Assembly (NCBI GenBank): GCA_019240525.1
Contig: JAFAYE010000001.1
Location: 2,639,300-2,703,299 of the forward strand
Length of the DNA stretch: 64,000 nt
Reading direction: 5' to 3'
From: Candidatus Eremiobacterota bacterium
GTDB taxonomy: Bacteria > Vulcanimicrobiota > Vulcanimicrobiia > Vulcanimicrobiales > Vulcanimicrobiaceae
The notes below the pieces were generated by a model. The model was not told the DNA's origin, searched no databases, and was given only the letters and a program-made list of their open reading frames with translations. The position numbers were made by a program, and so were the translations under genes. Of this stretch, positions 61,018 through 64,000 are shown one piece after another; within the stretch, counting starts at the first letter, position 1, and the number at the start of each line of letters is the position of its first letter.

Positions 61018-61932
61018 TCACGGCAGACTTACCGCGGCGGCATACGCCCGCAGCGAACCGAACGTCTTCGCGGGAGAGCCGCCCTCGGGGTATTTCCACA
61101 AGCCGACGCGAGATTCGTCGTCGGCGGCAATCACTGTCTTCGCTTGGATCCAATACTGTTGCAGCTTCGCGGTTTTTTGTAGTATCGTCGAGCCGACCTT
61201 GGTGGCGGTTCTTGCGCCGATCGAGAATCGGTAGAGCACCGAAGGCGAAACGCCGGCGTCGCCGACCGTGACGTATTTGCCATCCCATTGCACTTGTCCG
61301 GGAGCCGCGATGCTTTGACTTACCGTGAGATTTACCAACGCGCGAGCGCCGCGCGGTAACTCCGCGAGCCGGAAGTCTCCGTCTGCACTTGTCCCGTCGA
61401 TGAAGAGATTTCCGGCGGCGTCGTAACCGCAGAAATATGCGGTGCGGATCGACGTGTCGCTGTAGCGCCTCGGATCGCGCCAGATTCCGCGGGTACTGCG
61501 GTGATAAACGGAAAGAATCGTCCCGTTGGCGCCGCCGCTGACCGCGAGGTTGTCGATTCTTGGGTCGACGGAGCAACCGCGGGGCGCTCCGAACGTGCTG
61601 AGCGCCGCGACGGGCTTGGACGCGCCATGGGAGTACTCGACCACTTGGAATGCCTGAACGTCGGCGATCCAAACGTTTCCAGCCGCGTCGGCGCATTCGC
61701 CGCGCGGGCGGCCGATCTCCGTGATTTTGCCGACGACTTTTCCTTCGGGATAGGAGAAGATGTCGACGTCATTAGTCGCGAGGTTCGAAACGTAAAGGAG
61801 GCTCTGGGTCGTCGCGGCTGCGTCCAATCCCGGTGGTACGACGGGTGGGCGACTGAGCTGCACGACTGATGGGTTGCAGCCGGAGAAGAGAGCAATGGAG
61901 AACAACGCAGCTAGAGCTCGCCTAGGAAGCAC
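61018..61932 (-). CDS. Propeller lipoprotein upstream of the multicopper oxidase
   Basis: 304 residues, lipobox FSG-Cys19. Same family as the gene at 58500: LLYVSNLATNDVDIFSYPEGKVVG, CADAAGNVWIAD, VVEYSHGASKPVAAL, CSVDPRIDNLAVSG, YFCGYDAAGNLFIDG, QVQWDGKYVTVGD and LWKYPEGGSPAKT. It ends 20 bases before the oxidase start. First gene of the five-gene minus-strand set. Confidence 0.82.
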   Translation of the reverse strand: MLPRRALAALFSIALFSGCNPSVVQLSRPPVVPPGLDAAATTQSLLYVSNLATNDVDIFSYPEGKVVGKITEIGRPRGECADAAGNVWIADVQAFQVVEYSHGASKPVAALSTFGAPRGCSVDPRIDNLAVSGGANGTILSVYHRSTRGIWRDPRRYSDTSIRTAYFCGYDAAGNLFIDGTSADGDFRLAELPRGARALVNLTVSQSIAAPGQVQWDGKYVTVGDAGVSPSVLYRFSIGARTATKVGSTILQKTAKLQQYWIQAKTVIAADDESRVGLWKYPEGGSPAKTFGSLRAYAAAVSLP

Positions 61933-62080
61933 TTTGCTCAGTTTTGCTAAGGGGTGCGCTTTTACCCGGCGTAGAGCCGCTTGCGCCAGTCACGCTTGCG
62001 CTGCTTGATATAATCGTGACGCAGGCGGCGCGCGCAGTCCGCTTCAAGCCGCTAATCAAAGGGAGAGCGCGACGAAAGGT

Positions 62081-62563
62081 ATGGGTCGAGAACGTCTTTG
62101 CGCTGTCGCAATGCTGGCATTCGGGCTCGCATGCACACCAGCGGCATGGGCGCAGAGCGCAACAGATCCGATGACCTGGATGAACTTTCTCGTTGGGCAC
62201 TGGACCTGCACGTCGGTGGCGGGCGGAAAAATGACAAGTTACACGACGGATTGGGAGCTTGTGCCAGGCGGGCGCTGGATGCGGGGCACGAACCGTTCGG
62301 GCACGAGCGCGAGTGAAGATCTTGAGACATACGACCTTGCTACCAAGCAGTGGCGTACCGTCGATCTAGAACCCGACGGCAGCATGTCGGTCCTCGTTTC
62401 CAGCCGCGGCGCAAGCGCGCAACGCATTGCCACACAATCGGTCTATCCCGATGACTCGCAGAGAGTGGCGTTCGAAAAGCAGAGCAACGATGAGTATAAA
62501 CTGACCTTCGACTTCCTTATCAAGGGCAAGCACGCATTGTGGGAAGACCACTGCAGGAGATAA
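62081..62563 (+). CDS. Secreted DUF1579-like protein
   Basis: 160 residues with a signal peptide ending near AWA-QSA. WMNFLVGHWTCTSVAGG begins a small beta-barrel-like domain with TDWELVPGGRWMRGTN and LETYDLATKQWRTVDL, like DUF1579 and related calycin-type proteins. Function is unknown. It ends nine bases before the GloVer gene. Confidence 0.65.
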   Translation: MGRERLCAVAMLAFGLACTPAAWAQSATDPMTWMNFLVGHWTCTSVAGGKMTSYTTDWELVPGGRWMRGTNRSGTSASEDLETYDLATKQWRTVDLEPDGSMSVLVSSRGASAQRIATQSVYPDDSQRVAFEKQSNDEYKLTFDFLIKGKHALWEDHCRR

Positions 62564-62572
62564 CACAAACGA

Positions 62573-63934
62573 ATGAAGACATCAGCTCGCATCAGTTACG
62601 TACTAGGCTGCGTCACGTTGGCATTACTTACAGCGTGTGGCGCCCTTCGACAGGCTCAGGGTGACAGTGCCCTTCCACAGGCTCAGGGTGACAATGCCCT
62701 TCGACAGGCTCAGGGTGACAGTACCCTTCCTCAGGCTCAGGGTGACATGCCCCTCGTCGCAGCGTCGAAGCATCGCGTCAATCGCGCGACTTCATATCAA
62801 CTGATCTATAGCTTTCGTCCTCAAAAGAACGGTATTTATCCTGAAGCGGGATTGCTCGACGTCAACGGCACCTTGTATGGGACGACGGCGAGTGGGGGTC
62901 TTTCGGGCAAGGGAACCGTCTATGGCATCGGCACGAGCGGCGTGCCCAAGGTGCTCTACCGATTCCGAGGTGGTTCCGACGGAAGCGAGCCGCAATCCGC
63001 ATTACTCAACGTGAACGGTACGCTGTACGGCACCACTGCCTACGGAGGTTCGTCCAACGCTGGAACGATCTATAGCATTAGTACTTCGGGAACCGAAAGT
63101 GTGGTGTACAGCTTCAAGGGAGGCGCCGATGGAGCTAACCCGGTCGCGGGTCTGGTCGATGTGAACGGCACGTTGTACGGCACGACTTCCGCCGGAGGCG
63201 GTTCGGGATGTTATGGCGGCGCCGGGTGCGGGACCGTATTCAGCGTCGGCGCGAGCGGCCAAGAGAGTGTTCTACACCGTTTCACCGGTGGCGCTGACGG
63301 CGCGGTGCCCGTGGCCGAGTTAATTGACGTCAACGGCGTGCTATACGGCACTACCGCGCAGGGCGGCAAGTGCGGGGGCAAGTCCGGCGACTGCGGGACG
63401 GTTTACACCATCACGCCGGCCGGTACGGAAAAGGTGCTCTATGCCTTTCGTGGGGGGACTGACGGGGAGGCGCCGACGGCGGGGTTGATCGATATGAACG
63501 GTACGCTTTATGGCACGACGTATCAAGGTGGTCAGAGCGGGTCGGATTGCGGCGGCAGTTGCGGCACGGTCTATCAAATCAGCCCGGCAGGAGCGGAAAA
63601 AGTCATCTACCGTTTTGCGGACGGCACCGACGGTGCGGCGCCGCAAGCCGAGTTGATAGCGGTGAACGGCGTGCTGTACGGCACGACGACCGGGGGCGGC
63701 GATGTCGGATCGTGCTTCCAGTTCCACGGCAACTGCGGAACCGTCTTTAGCGTAACCACCGCGGGCGTCGAGACGGTGCTGTATCGCTTCGTCGGTGGAA
63801 CCGACGGTTGGTCACCCCTGGCACCCTTGACGAATTTGAACGGCACGCTCTATGGAACGACGGTACACGGAGGAGTCCGCGACGTTTGCTGCCACACTTA
63901 CGGTTACGGCACGATTTTCTCAGTGTCGCCCTAA
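62573..63934 (+). CDS. GloVer-repeat lipoprotein with four repeat-derived nonapeptides
   Basis: 453 residues, lipobox LTA-Cys22. Residues 25-60 are four nonapeptides of the type LRQAQGDSA or LPQAQGDNA, encoded by four copies of the intergenic short repeat at an exact 27-base period. The rest is about eight GloVer (TIGR03803) repeats: NGTLYGTTASGGLSGKGTVY, ESVVYSFKGGADGANPVAGL and so on. A second gene with a near-identical signal peptide starts at 63962. Confidence 0.9.
   Translation: MKTSARISYVLGCVTLALLTACGALRQAQGDSALPQAQGDNALRQAQGDSTLPQAQGDMPLVAASKHRVNRATSYQLIYSFRPQKNGIYPEAGLLDVNGTLYGTTASGGLSGKGTVYGIGTSGVPKVLYRFRGGSDGSEPQSALLNVNGTLYGTTAYGGSSNAGTIYSISTSGTESVVYSFKGGADGANPVAGLVDVNGTLYGTTSAGGGSGCYGGAGCGTVFSVGASGQESVLHRFTGGADGAVPVAELIDVNGVLYGTTAQGGKCGGKSGDCGTVYTITPAGTEKVLYAFRGGTDGEAPTAGLIDMNGTLYGTTYQGGQSGSDCGGSCGTVYQISPAGAEKVIYRFADGTDGAAPQAELIAVNGVLYGTTTGGGDVGSCFQFHGNCGTVFSVTTAGVETVLYRFVGGTDGWSPLAPLTNLNGTLYGTTVHGGVRDVCCHTYGYGTIFSVSP
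62643..62750 (+). repeat. Four in-frame short-repeat copies in a lipoprotein gene
   Basis: Copies start at 62643, 62670, 62697 and 62724, 27 bases apart. The first and third keep CCCTTCGACAGG; the second has CCACAGG and the fourth CCTCAGG. All keep the reading frame. Confidence 0.95.
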
Positions 63935-63961
63935 AGATTTGGAATGGGAGGTTCAGTCGGT

Positions 63962-64000
63962 ATGAAGAGCTCAGATCGCATCAATTACGCACTAGGCTGC
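63962..64000 (+). CDS. Start of another GloVer-type lipoprotein gene, cut by the window end
   Basis: The 13 visible codons (MKSSDRINYALGC) match the first residues of the preceding protein (MKTSARISYVLGC). GGGAGG lies upstream. A tandem paralogue is very likely. Confidence 0.7.
   Translation, partial: MKSSDRINYALGC

Noticed and set aside
60998-61696. N-terminal extension of the multicopper oxidase frame
   Set aside because: Arg-rich and out of frame over the upstream propeller gene; the ATG at 60997 gives a clear lipoprotein signal.

Overview
The window is a GC-rich (roughly 60 percent) bacterial chromosome segment. It carries ribosomal protein genes, threonyl-tRNA synthetase, a phosphate ABC transporter and a proton-pumping pyrophosphatase. 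It also encodes more than twenty predicted lipoproteins and many copies of a short intergenic repeat with the core CCCTTCGACAGGCTCAGGG. This mix, together with many TTG and GTG starts, suggests an uncultured diderm-type lineage; my best guess is Candidatus Eremiobacterota (WPS-2) or a relative. That placement is inference and no marker tree was run.

Layout. 1-5.6 kb: the 3' end of rplA, then three minus-strand membrane-protein genes that split the usual rplKAJL cluster, then an rplJ leader with attenuator, rplJ, rplL and a CcdC-like gene. 5.6-14.2 kb: an AraC regulator, a HAF-repeat lipoprotein, a K+-independent H+-pyrophosphatase, a small lipoprotein, a geranylgeranyl-reductase-like flavoprotein overlapping a WhiG/FliA-type sigma factor, and an envelope-stress-like trio (DUF3618, YqjE/holin-like, DUF883-like). 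14.2-20 kb: two phosphoesterase lipoproteins, a lactonase-type propeller and an MFS transporter bounded by the short repeat. 20-27.3 kb: a Pro/Ser/Thr-rich lipoprotein, thrS, pstSCAB and a proline iminopeptidase.

27.3-48 kb is accessory: lipoproteins of unknown role, NHL-type propellers, a third phosphoesterase, a GNAT enzyme, a HAD phosphatase, a retropepsin-like protease coupled to a GlxA-type regulator, a GloVer-repeat lipoprotein, a CAP protein, a cupin and small membrane proteins. It also holds a candidate structured RNA near 41.3 kb. 48-52.4 kb is a paralogous cluster of lipoprotein propellers, one frameshifted and one reduced to its signal peptide, headed by a glycine-rich lipoprotein. 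53.3-55.6 kb encodes a SIR2-like DUF4917 protein, a DUF5677-like protein and an HTH fragment. 55.8-61.9 kb is one tightly packed minus-strand gene set: propeller, multicopper oxidase, propeller, RsbU-like phosphatase, and a three-part protein with a LigD-polymerase-like, a HARE-HTH and a PD-(D/E)XK nuclease region. The window ends in GloVer lipoproteins, one of which carries four in-frame copies of the intergenic repeat.

The most unusual items are the three-part nuclease and its gene neighbourhood, the conversion of the short repeat into coding sequence, and the paralogous lipoprotein propeller family.
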